Source: Actinomycetes bacterium
GTDB taxonomy: Bacteria; Actinomycetota; Acidimicrobiia; Acidimicrobiales; UBA8190
Direction of reading: 5' to 3'
Length of the DNA stretch: 10,145 nucleotides
NCBI GenBank assembly: GCA_021779775.1
Contig: JAJYAB010000043.1
Span: forward strand, 1 to 10,145
The notes beneath the pieces are model-generated. The model made no database searches. It was not told the origin of the DNA and saw only the letters and a list, made by a program, of their open reading frames with translations. Numbering within the stretch: position 1 is the first letter of the stretch; every line of letters begins with the position of its first letter. The position numbers were made by a program, and so were the translations under genes. Positions 1-5,683 of the stretch are shown piece after piece.

Positions 1-386
1 ATCTTCCCAGCCCACCGCCAACCTGGCGAAGGTTCCCATCCGCCTGGAGTTCACCGTGCCCGACAATACGGCTGGCCGGCTGCTCAAACGCCTTGGGTTC
101 TCGTTGCAGGCACCCCCGAAGTCCAAGGATCCGTGGAGGCACCCTGACCGCAAGGCCCAGTTTCGAGTACCCGAACAACACCGCCGCATTCGCCGTCGCG
201 ACGATCCGGCGCTGGTGAGCCGAGATCGGGTGTGCCCACTTCCCCGATGCCACGAAGCTTCTCGTCACCGCTGACACCGGGGGACCCGATGGGCATGGGG
301 TCCGGGCCTGGAAGGTCGAACTGGCCAAGCTTGCTGCCGAGACCGGTCTGGCCGTCACCGCCCTCCACTGCCCGCCGGGGACGTCC
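1..386 (+). pseudogene. Decayed ISAzo13-family transposase relic
   Basis: Three disconnected stretches match my memory of ISAzo13-family transposases. In frame 2 (about 56-163) the translation contains NTAGRLLKRLGFSLQA and HPDRKAQF, the family's helix-turn-helix part and linker. The reading then shifts to frame 3, where NNTAAFAVATIRRW (177-215) appears, followed by a TGA at 216-218 where the family usually has a second Trp. Frame 3 continues with HFPDATKLLVTADTGG and a WKVELAKLAAETGLAVT-like segment, ending in CPPGTS at about 386. The middle segment holding the first catalytic Asp (family motif near VDTKKKE) is missing, and the KWNKIEH segment with the catalytic Glu is lost after 386. Only the central Asp (TAD) remains, so the enzyme is dead. 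The left end may lie outside the window. No terminal inverted repeats could be identified. The family call is from recalled motifs, not a search. Confidence 0.8.
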
Positions 387-391
387 GACGA

Positions 392-430
392 GTACGAGTG
401 GTCCAAGTGGTACGAGTGGTACGAGGTGGT
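392..430 (+). repeat. Imperfect GTACGAGTGGT repeats at the IS relic's end
   Basis: The 11-mer GTACGAGTGGT occurs exactly at 392-402 and 410-420, and again with one inserted G at 419-430. It starts just where similarity to the transposase stops (about 386). The stretch contains TCCAAGTGG (402-410), which would read SKW, part of the family motif normally following PPGTSKW. It may therefore be a local duplication inside the dead transposase gene rather than an independent element. Confidence 0.6.
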
Positions 431-570
431 CAGCTCCACACCGTGTTACAGTTGCTGCATCGTGTCTCGTGGTGTTGTGGATCTGCGTCCCATCTCGGCC
501 CAGGTGATGACGCCGCGCCGGTGGGGTCATCGACCGGCTCCATTCCGAGGTGCCGATGTCATGCCCGGGG
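431..570. other. Non-coding stretch, nothing recognisable
   Basis: This 140-bp stretch lies between the IS relic and the palindrome upstream of the plus-strand ligase. Small open frames cross it, but none has a recognisable domain or a convincing ribosome site. A weak dyad (GATGAC at 503-508 and GTCATC at 527-532) is present. Any promoter for the downstream ligase should lie here or in the palindrome, but I could not identify -35/-10 boxes with confidence. Confidence 0.4.
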
Positions 571-613
571 GCTCAGACGACCTCGGCCGGCGGCCGCCGG
601 CCGAGGTCTGAGC
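571..613. promoter_or_regulatory. Long GC-rich palindrome next to the ligase start
   Basis: CCTCGGCCGGCGG (581-593) is followed immediately by its exact reverse complement (594-606). The palindrome is extended by GCTCAGA (571-577) pairing with TCTGAGC (607-613), leaving a CGA bulge (578-580) on the left arm only. The result is a 20-bp paired dyad ending 4 bp before the ATG at 618. Its right arm contains GAGG (603-606), the only Shine-Dalgarno-like sequence near that start, although 11 nt away. It could be a terminator belonging to the former insertion, an operator, or an RNA hairpin that hides the ribosome site. There is no T-tract on either side. The structure is certain; the role is not. 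Confidence 0.7.
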
Positions 614-617
614 GGCG

Positions 618-2168
618 ATGTACCCAGGGGTACACGCCCGTACCCAGCCGGACAAGCCGGCCGCGGTGATGGGGTCGTCGGGCGAGTCGGTCACCTATGC
701 CGAGCTCGACCGGCGCTCGATCCAACTCGCACGCTTCTGGCACGAACATGGCCTGCGACGCGGTGACCACGTCGCTATCTTCTCTGAGAACCAGCCTCGC
801 TTCTTCGAAGTCATGTGGGCGGCGCTGCGGTCCGGTCTCTACATCACGACGATCAACAGCTATCTGTCCGCCGACGAGGTCGCGTACATCCTCGACGACT
901 CGGGGGCGAAGTCCGTAGTGACGACGGAGGCGAAGGCTGGCATCGCCGCCGCGGCGCTACGACGTGCACCCGGAGTCACGCTCCCGCTCCTGATGGGCGG
1001 TGGGAACGTGGACGACGGCTTCGCCTCGTACATCGATGCCATCTCCTCGGTATCCACCGAGCCGCTGGACGAAGAACCCGCCGGCGAGCTGATGCTGTAC
1101 TCGTCAGGCACGACGGGCCAGCCGAAGGGCATCGAACGGCCGTTGTCCGGCAGGTCGGTCGCCGAGGGCATGCTGATGAGCGCTCTGCTCGGCGGTGTGT
1201 TCGGGATGGACATCGCCAGCGTCTACCTGTCGCCGGCGCCGCTGTACCACTCCGCCCCTATCGGCTTCACGTTGGGCGTGCAGGCTCTCGGTGGCACGGT
1301 TGTCGTGATGGAGAAGTTCGACCCGGCTGAATCACTACGCCTCGTCGAGGCCCACCGAGCCACGCACTCGCAGTGGGTACCAACGATGTTCATCCGTATG
1401 TTGAAGCTTCCCGAAGCAGAGCGCACCCGCTACGACGTCTCCTCGCTCGAGGTGGCCGTGCACGCCGCAGCGCCGTGCCCGGTCGAGGTCAAAAAGAAGA
1501 TGATGGACTGGTGGGGACCCATCTTGTGGGAGTACTACGCCGGCACTGAGCTCAACGGGTTCTGCCTCGCCACCCCGAACGACTGGCTCGAGCACCCGGG
1601 CACGGTAGGTCGTCCGCTCATCGGCGAGATCCACATTCTCGATGGAGACGGCAACGAGCAACCGGCGAGAGAGCCAGGCGTCGTCTACTTCGGTGGCGGA
1701 CCGGACTACCAGTATCACAACGCCCCCGAGAAGACGGAGAGCGTCAAAGATCCCAAGGGGCACGGTTGGACCACGCTCGGCGACGTTGGCTACCTCGACG
1801 AGGAGGGCTGGCTCTACCTGACCGACCGTGAAAGCTTCATGATCATCTCAGGAGGCGTCAACATCTACCCACAGGAGATCGAAGACTGCCTTGTCATGCA
1901 CCCGAAGGTAGCTGACGTCGCCGTGTTCGGCATTCCCGATGACGAGATGGGTGAAATGGTCATGGCCGCGGTCCAGCCGGCAGCAGATGTCACCGCCGAC
2001 GACAGGCTCATCGGGGAGCTCCGGAAACACGTACGCGAGCACATTGCCCATTACAAATGCCCGGCACGTTTCGAATTCGTCGACGAGCTCCCTCGCCTGC
2101 CAACCGGAAAGCTCTACAAGCGCCAGCTACGTGACCAGTACTGGCAGGGACACGAGACAAGGATCTAG
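618..2168 (+). CDS. Acyl-CoA ligase (FadD4-like, AMP-forming)
   Basis: This 516-aa protein belongs to the ANL superfamily of adenylating enzymes and should activate a carboxylic acid with ATP to an acyl-AMP and then to a CoA thioester in the cytoplasm. The core motifs are present in order: phosphate-binding loop YSSGTTGQPKG (161-171), WEYYAGTELNG (304-314), GDVGYLD (388-394) with the ATP-ribose Asp, the hinge region around DRESFMIISGGVNIYP (403-418), and the C-terminal LPTGKLYK (494-501) with the adenylation Lys498. The length is typical. The start MYPGVHA is usual for this subgroup and nothing upstream in frame extends it well, but no good ribosome site precedes it; the palindrome 571-613 abuts it. 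It is the only gene on the plus strand and converges on the ferredoxin gene. The FadD4 likeness is from memory. The substrate is unknown: a fatty, branched or side-chain acid is possible. Confidence 0.9.
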   Translation: MYPGVHARTQPDKPAAVMGSSGESVTYAELDRRSIQLARFWHEHGLRRGDHVAIFSENQPRFFEVMWAALRSGLYITTINSYLSADEVAYILDDSGAKSVVTTEAKAGIAAAALRRAPGVTLPLLMGGGNVDDGFASYIDAISSVSTEPLDEEPAGELMLYSSGTTGQPKGIERPLSGRSVAEGMLMSALLGGVFGMDIASVYLSPAPLYHSAPIGFTLGVQALGGTVVVMEKFDPAESLRLVEAHRATHSQWVPTMFIRMLKLPEAERTRYDVSSLEVAVHAAAPCPVEVKKKMMDWWGPILWEYYAGTELNGFCLATPNDWLEHPGTVGRPLIGEIHILDGDGNEQPAREPGVVYFGGGPDYQYHNAPEKTESVKDPKGHGWTTLGDVGYLDEEGWLYLTDRESFMIISGGVNIYPQEIEDCLVMHPKVADVAVFGIPDDEMGEMVMAAVQPAADVTADDRLIGELRKHVREHIAHYKCPARFEFVDELPRLPTGKLYKRQLRDQYWQGHETRI

Positions 2169-2175
2169 CCAGGGC

Positions 2176-2412
2176 TCAAGCGTCCTCCACGAAGATGCAC
2201 TCCCCTGGGCATTCCTCCGCCGCCTCCTGCACTGCACCCCAGAGGTCGTCGGGCACCAGTGCCACGCTCCCCGAACCACCCGGATCCTGAAGCACGGACT
2301 CATCCTGCTTCACATACGACAGCCCATCGTCAAGCATCGTGAAGACCGCTGGGGCGATCTCCTCGCACAGTCCATCTCCGGTGCACAGGTCCTGGTCGAT
2401 CCACACCTTCAC
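2176..2412 (-). CDS. Small 3Fe-4S-type ferredoxin (P450 redox partner type)
   Basis: This 78-aa ferredoxin is likely to pass single electrons to a cytochrome P450 or a similar oxygenase. The cluster motif is CTGDGLC (residues 10-16) with the third ligand in ECP (Cys68), the C-x2-X-x2-C...CP pattern of one-cluster actinobacterial ferredoxins. The variable X position is Asp13 rather than His, and there is an extra Cys72 (CPGEC). I chose the GTG start at 2412 because AAGGGAG lies just upstream at normal spacing and the family usually starts with a short M-K-V-x-I/V-D segment; an ATG at 2472 would add 20 residues of Arg/Pro-rich sequence without similarity. It is last in the minus-strand cluster, 144 bp after the DUF35 gene, and its stop is 7 bp from the convergent ligase stop. 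No P450 or ferredoxin reductase is in the window. Confidence 0.92.
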   Translation of the reverse strand: MKVWIDQDLCTGDGLCEEIAPAVFTMLDDGLSYVKQDESVLQDPGGSGSVALVPDDLWGAVQEAAEECPGECIFVEDA

Positions 2413-2483
2413 GAGCAGCTCCCTTCTTCTCGGTGGCTGACACCACCGCTCGACGGGCAGCACTAAGCACAATACCGCCGAAT

Positions 2484-2503
2484 GACAGTATACATAGTCT
2501 GTC
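2484..2503 (-). promoter_or_regulatory. Candidate promoter/operator dyad upstream of the ferredoxin
   Basis: An imperfect 20-bp dyad has arms GACAG (2484-2488) and CTGTC (2499-2503), with 7 of 10 base pairs symmetrical. It is an AT-rich island in GC-rich DNA. On the minus strand it contains TATACT (2492-2487), a good -10 match, which would give a leader of roughly 70 nt before the GTG at 2412. No convincing -35 box is present at 16-18 nt. It may be a promoter with an overlapping repressor site. This is inference from sequence only. Confidence 0.35.
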
Positions 2504-2520
2504 GCACGTCTCTTCCGTGA

Positions 2521-2536
2521 GCGCTGCCAGCAGCGC
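2521..2536 (-). terminator. Small hairpin downstream of the DUF35 gene
   Basis: GCGCTGC (2521-2527) and GCAGCGC (2530-2536) form a 7-bp stem, in practice 6 bp with a 4-nt loop. It starts about 20 nt past the DUF35 stop on the minus strand and lies upstream of the ferredoxin promoter candidate. There is no T-tract, as is common in actinobacteria. It could end or attenuate the main operon before the ferredoxin gene. Confidence 0.35.
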
Positions 2537-2556
2537 CCACGGTCACCGGTGGTGGA

Positions 2557-2955
2557 TCACGCCGGCTCGAACAGGGGGAGGTTGCGGCCATCGGACATGG
2601 TCTCCCACGTCACCGCCACCGCCATAGCGACCCGCACCGCTGCGGGCTCGCAGCCCACGATGTTGGTGGCGATCCGCACTCCTTCGTCGAGGTCGACCAA
2701 GCCGATCACATAGGGCACGCGATCCGCCATCATCGGGTTGCCGGCTACGTGCATGACGCTGAATGAGTACACCGAACCTCGCCCGGACGCCTCCTTCCAC
2801 CCGAGGTCTCCACCGAGACAGCGCGGGCAGTGCACCCGGGGCCAGTACACGCCGGCATCACAGTCCGGGCACCACTGCACCAGCAGCTTCTTGTCGCGGG
2901 TCGCATCCCAGAACGGCTCCGTGAGGGGCGACGCCTTCGGCTCGAACCGTGCCAT
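2557..2955 (-). CDS. DUF35 OB-fold protein with zinc ribbon (ChsH2-C-terminal-like)
   Basis: This 132-aa protein has the DUF35 layout: an N-terminal helix (FEPKASPLTEPFWDA), a rubredoxin-like zinc ribbon with CPDC (29-32) and CPRC (43-46), then an OB-fold beta barrel (about 60-130) with the typical PYVIGLVDLDEGVRI segment. Stand-alone DUF35 proteins bind thiolase-fold partners and help hold acyl-CoA. In steroid side-chain breakdown the DUF35 domain of ChsH2 forms the aldolase with Ltp2. Here the start overlaps the thiolase stop by one base (TGATG), and a strong GAGGAGG lies 7 nt before the ATG, so the two are probably made in equal amounts. Unlike ChsH2, it has no fused MaoC hydratase domain. 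The family call is secure; the partner is inferred from the gene overlap. Confidence 0.93.
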   Translation of the reverse strand: MARFEPKASPLTEPFWDATRDKKLLVQWCPDCDAGVYWPRVHCPRCLGGDLGWKEASGRGSVYSFSVMHVAGNPMMADRVPYVIGLVDLDEGVRIATNIVGCEPAAVRVAMAVAVTWETMSDGRNLPLFEPA

Positions 2956-4169
2956 CAGAGAACCTCCTCGCGTCCGAGCACCACAGTGGACGTCGCCGAC
3001 AGCACTCCGCCACAGCCGTGCGCCACGGCCACGTTCGCTCCACCGACCTGCCGGCCGTTACCGACCTCGCCGCGTAGCTGTCGAGTGGCCTCGACCAGCG
3101 GGAAGATGCCATACATCCCCGGGTGGGTATAGGACAGCCCTCCGCCGTTGGTGTTCGTCGGCAGGCTGCCGCCGGGGCCCAGAGCACCCTCCGCGACGAA
3201 GGCACCCCCGTCTCCCTTCTTGCAGAAGCCCAGATCCTCGAGGGCGAGCAGGACGGTGATCGTGAACGAGTCGTACGTCTCCAGCACGTCGACGTCTTCG
3301 GGAGCCAGCCCGGCCATGGCGAACGCCCGCGGTCCAGAGACCGCCGCCGCTGTGGTGCACAGATCAGGCATCTGGCTGATGGACATCCCATGCGTGTGTG
3401 CTGTGCCCACTCCGAGCACGGCGACCGGAGGCTTCGCCAAGTGGCGAGCACGGTCGGTCCGGCTCACGATGACGGCGCCGGCTCCGTCGGTCACCAGGCA
3501 GCACTCGAGCTTGTGGAGGGGCTCGGCCACGTACGGGGAGGCGAGGACGTCGTCGACGGAGATCGGGTCTTGGAACCGCGCCTGTGGGTTCTTACTTGCC
3601 CACGCCCGGGTGGAGACGGAGATGGCAGCGAGCTGCTCGGGGGTGGTCCCGAACTCCGCCATATGGCGGGTGGCAGCCAGCGAGTAGCTGGCAGCAGGGA
3701 TGCCGAAGCCATACGGGATATCCCACTCGACCATTGGCATCTGGCCGCCACCGGACATGGCACTGGCCATCTGCGCCATGTCCTGGCCCCGGCTGCGGGG
3801 TGTCGCCGCATAGACGATCAGCACCGTGTCGGCTTGTCCGGCAGCTATGGCGCACGCGGCATGCTCGACGTGGATCTCGAAGCTCGATCCTCCCGTCATC
3901 GTGCTGTCGGTCCATCGTGGACGGATCCCCAGGTACTCGGCAAGCTCGACTGAGGCCATCATGCCAGTGGCACAGCACACCCCATCGACGTCAGCCAGGG
4001 TCAACCCGGCATCGCCCAGTGCCTCACGGACGACCGACACCTCGAGCTCGCGCCCGTGAAGGTCGAGCTTGCCGGTCGGCGACACCGCATCGGCGACACC
4101 GACGATCGACGCCTTGCCCCGCACTCCTGCGGGATCGTCCTCCGACCGTCCTCCGGTGGCGGGGCTCAT
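2955..4169 (-). CDS. Thiolase-fold protein lacking the nucleophilic Cys (Ltp2/SCP-x type, likely aldolase)
   Basis: This 404-aa protein has the SCP-x/lipid-transfer type thiolase fold. The region where thiolases carry the acyl-accepting Cys reads TMTGGSSFEIH (90-100); there is no Cys between 67 and 105. C-terminal landmarks are ETYDSFT (297-303), GGGLSYTHPGMYG (342-354) with the usual His, and AHGCGG (383-388). Loss of the Cys with retention of the C-terminal Tyr/His motifs is the pattern of Ltp2-type enzymes, which perform retro-aldol cleavage of beta-hydroxyacyl-CoA instead of thiolysis. The start overlaps the ALDH stop (ATGA) and the stop overlaps the DUF35 start, so all three should be co-translated. 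The first 20 residues are poorly conserved-looking, and a later start is possible. A plain acetyl-CoA acetyltransferase is unlikely without the Cys. The aldolase role is inferred. Confidence 0.88.
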   Translation of the reverse strand: MSPATGGRSEDDPAGVRGKASIVGVADAVSPTGKLDLHGRELEVSVVREALGDAGLTLADVDGVCCATGMMASVELAEYLGIRPRWTDSTMTGGSSFEIHVEHAACAIAAGQADTVLIVYAATPRSRGQDMAQMASAMSGGGQMPMVEWDIPYGFGIPAASYSLAATRHMAEFGTTPEQLAAISVSTRAWASKNPQARFQDPISVDDVLASPYVAEPLHKLECCLVTDGAGAVIVSRTDRARHLAKPPVAVLGVGTAHTHGMSISQMPDLCTTAAAVSGPRAFAMAGLAPEDVDVLETYDSFTITVLLALEDLGFCKKGDGGAFVAEGALGPGGSLPTNTNGGGLSYTHPGMYGIFPLVEATRQLRGEVGNGRQVGGANVAVAHGCGGVLSATSTVVLGREEVL

Positions 4170-5623
4170 GCGCTCGCCGGTTGGTAGCCGCCCGGCAGGC
4201 TGATGCTCTTCACCTCGAGGTAGGACGACAGACCCTCGACGCCCAGCTCACGACCCAGCCCGGAGCGCTTGTACCCGCCGAAGGGCGAACCGGGGTCCAT
4301 CCCGAGCCCGTTGACGTGGAACGTGCCCGTCCGGACCCTCCGGGCGATGTCGACACCAACAGCGGGATCGCCGCACCAGACCGCACCGGACAGCCCGTAG
4401 ACCGAGTCGTTGGCGATCGAGACTGCTTCGTCGACAGTGTCGTACGTGATGACCGACAGCACCGGACCGAATATCTCCTCCTGGGCGATCCGCATCTTGT
4501 TGTCGACCCCGTCGAAGATGGTCGGTTGCACGTAGTAGCCGCTGTCCAGCCCATCGGGGCGGCCGCCCCCGAGGGCGACCGTAGCCCCCTCTTCCTGACC
4601 GAGGACCATGTACTCCTCTACCCGGCTGCGCTGGCGAGCCGAGACGAGTGGCCCCAGGTTGGTGGTGGGGTCACGTGGGTCTCCGACCTTCATCGCCGAC
4701 ACGACCGCGCACAGCCGGTCCATGATCTCGTCGTGACGGGACCGCGGCACCAGCAAGCGCGTCTGGGCGACGCACGTCTGACCCGAATTCATGAGTGCGG
4801 CATTGGCGGCCATGGGCACAGCAGCGTCCAAGGACGCGTCCTCGGTGATGATGCACGCCGACTTGCCCCCCAGCTCGAGGGTCACTCGCTTGATCTGATC
4901 GGCGCACAGGCTCATGATGCGACTGCCGACTTCCGAGCTGCCGGTGAAGCTGATCTTGTCGACCAACGGGTGCTGCACGAGATGCTCACCGACGTCACGC
5001 GTGGTCGGCACCAGGTTGAACACCCCGTTGGGCAGTCCCGCCTCGGCGACCGCCTCGGCCAAAACGAAGGCGTTGAGCGGCGCATCCGACGATGGCTTGA
5101 CGATGACGGTGCACCCCGCCGCCAAGGCCGGGCCGAGCTTCGAGAGGGTGAGGTACAGCGGGTAGTTCCACGGGACGATCAAACCGACCACGCCAACCGG
5201 CTCGCGTACCACCAGCGTCGAACCCATCATGCCCGCTCGCACATCGTCGAACGCGAACGTGCCAGCCAGCTCGGCGTAGTAGCGGAGGAACATGATCGGT
5301 GCATTGGCCTGGACCATGGTCGACAGGCTGATCGGCGTACCCACCTCGGCGGTGACCGTCTCGGCAATCTCGGACGACCTGGCCTGCAGGCAGTCGCAAA
5401 GCCGGCCCAGCGCCTGGGATCGCTCCGCCGGCCGCATCCGGGACCACGGCCCCTTGTCGAACGCCTGCCGTGCCGCCGCCACCGCCCGATCCATGTCGGG
5501 TTGCGTACCCAGCGGAACCCTTCCGGCCAGCCCGCCGGTGCTCGGGTCCTCCACATCCAGGGTGCCACCACCGGTCGGCTCGACCCATTCGCCGTCAAGA
5601 AACAGCTTGTCGTAGACCTTCAT
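4166..5623 (-). CDS. NAD(P)-dependent aldehyde dehydrogenase
   Basis: This 485-aa enzyme of the classical ALDH superfamily oxidises an aldehyde to the acid. The motifs are complete: PWNYP (151-155) with the oxyanion Asn153, KPSSDAPLNA (176-185), FTGSSEVG (226-233) at the Rossmann turn, ELGGKSA (250-256) with general base Glu250, GQTCVAQ (281-287) with nucleophile Cys284, EEIFGPV (382-388) for the ribose, and PFGGYKRSGLGRE (447-459). Length and ends are typical. The ATG at 5623 has AGAGG 7 nt upstream, and that ribosome site lies at the edge of the 15-bp repeat array. It directly follows the alcohol dehydrogenase gene, so the likely substrate is the aldehyde made by that enzyme, and its stop overlaps the thiolase start. 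I cannot tell the natural substrate or cofactor preference. Confidence 0.95.
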   Translation of the reverse strand: MKVYDKLFLDGEWVEPTGGGTLDVEDPSTGGLAGRVPLGTQPDMDRAVAAARQAFDKGPWSRMRPAERSQALGRLCDCLQARSSEIAETVTAEVGTPISLSTMVQANAPIMFLRYYAELAGTFAFDDVRAGMMGSTLVVREPVGVVGLIVPWNYPLYLTLSKLGPALAAGCTVIVKPSSDAPLNAFVLAEAVAEAGLPNGVFNLVPTTRDVGEHLVQHPLVDKISFTGSSEVGSRIMSLCADQIKRVTLELGGKSACIITEDASLDAAVPMAANAALMNSGQTCVAQTRLLVPRSRHDEIMDRLCAVVSAMKVGDPRDPTTNLGPLVSARQRSRVEEYMVLGQEEGATVALGGGRPDGLDSGYYVQPTIFDGVDNKMRIAQEEIFGPVLSVITYDTVDEAVSIANDSVYGLSGAVWCGDPAVGVDIARRVRTGTFHVNGLGMDPGSPFGGYKRSGLGRELGVEGLSSYLEVKSISLPGGYQPASA

Positions 5624-5633
5624 CGTCTTACCT

Positions 5634-5677
5634 CTCAGTCGGATCAGTCTCAGTCGGATCAGTCTCAGTGGACCAGT
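5634..5677. repeat. 15-bp tandem repeat between ADH and ALDH
   Basis: CTCAGTCGGATCAGT occurs exactly at 5634-5648 and 5649-5663, followed by a degenerate third copy (CTCAGTGGACCAGT, 5664-5677) and a further GGATCAGT at 5681-5688 that covers the ADH stop codon. Read on the minus strand the unit is ACTGATCCGACTGAG, and it resembles the sequence around the ADH stop (GACTGATCCG). The array fills almost the whole 60-bp gap, and its last copy supplies part of the ALDH ribosome site. Confidence 0.9.
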
Positions 5678-5683
5678 AGCGGA

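Noticed and set aside
84..530. A 148-codon minus-strand frame across the IS relic
   Set aside because: It is antisense to recognisable transposase fragments, Gly/Pro/Arg-rich, and without any family resemblance.
398..766. A 122-codon plus-strand frame running into the ligase
   Set aside because: It begins in the repeat region, crosses the palindrome and overlaps the ligase in another frame; no domain or ribosome site.
2413..2472. The longer ATG start for the ferredoxin
   Set aside because: The added 20 residues are unlike ferredoxins, while the GTG at 2412 has AAGGGAG at good spacing.
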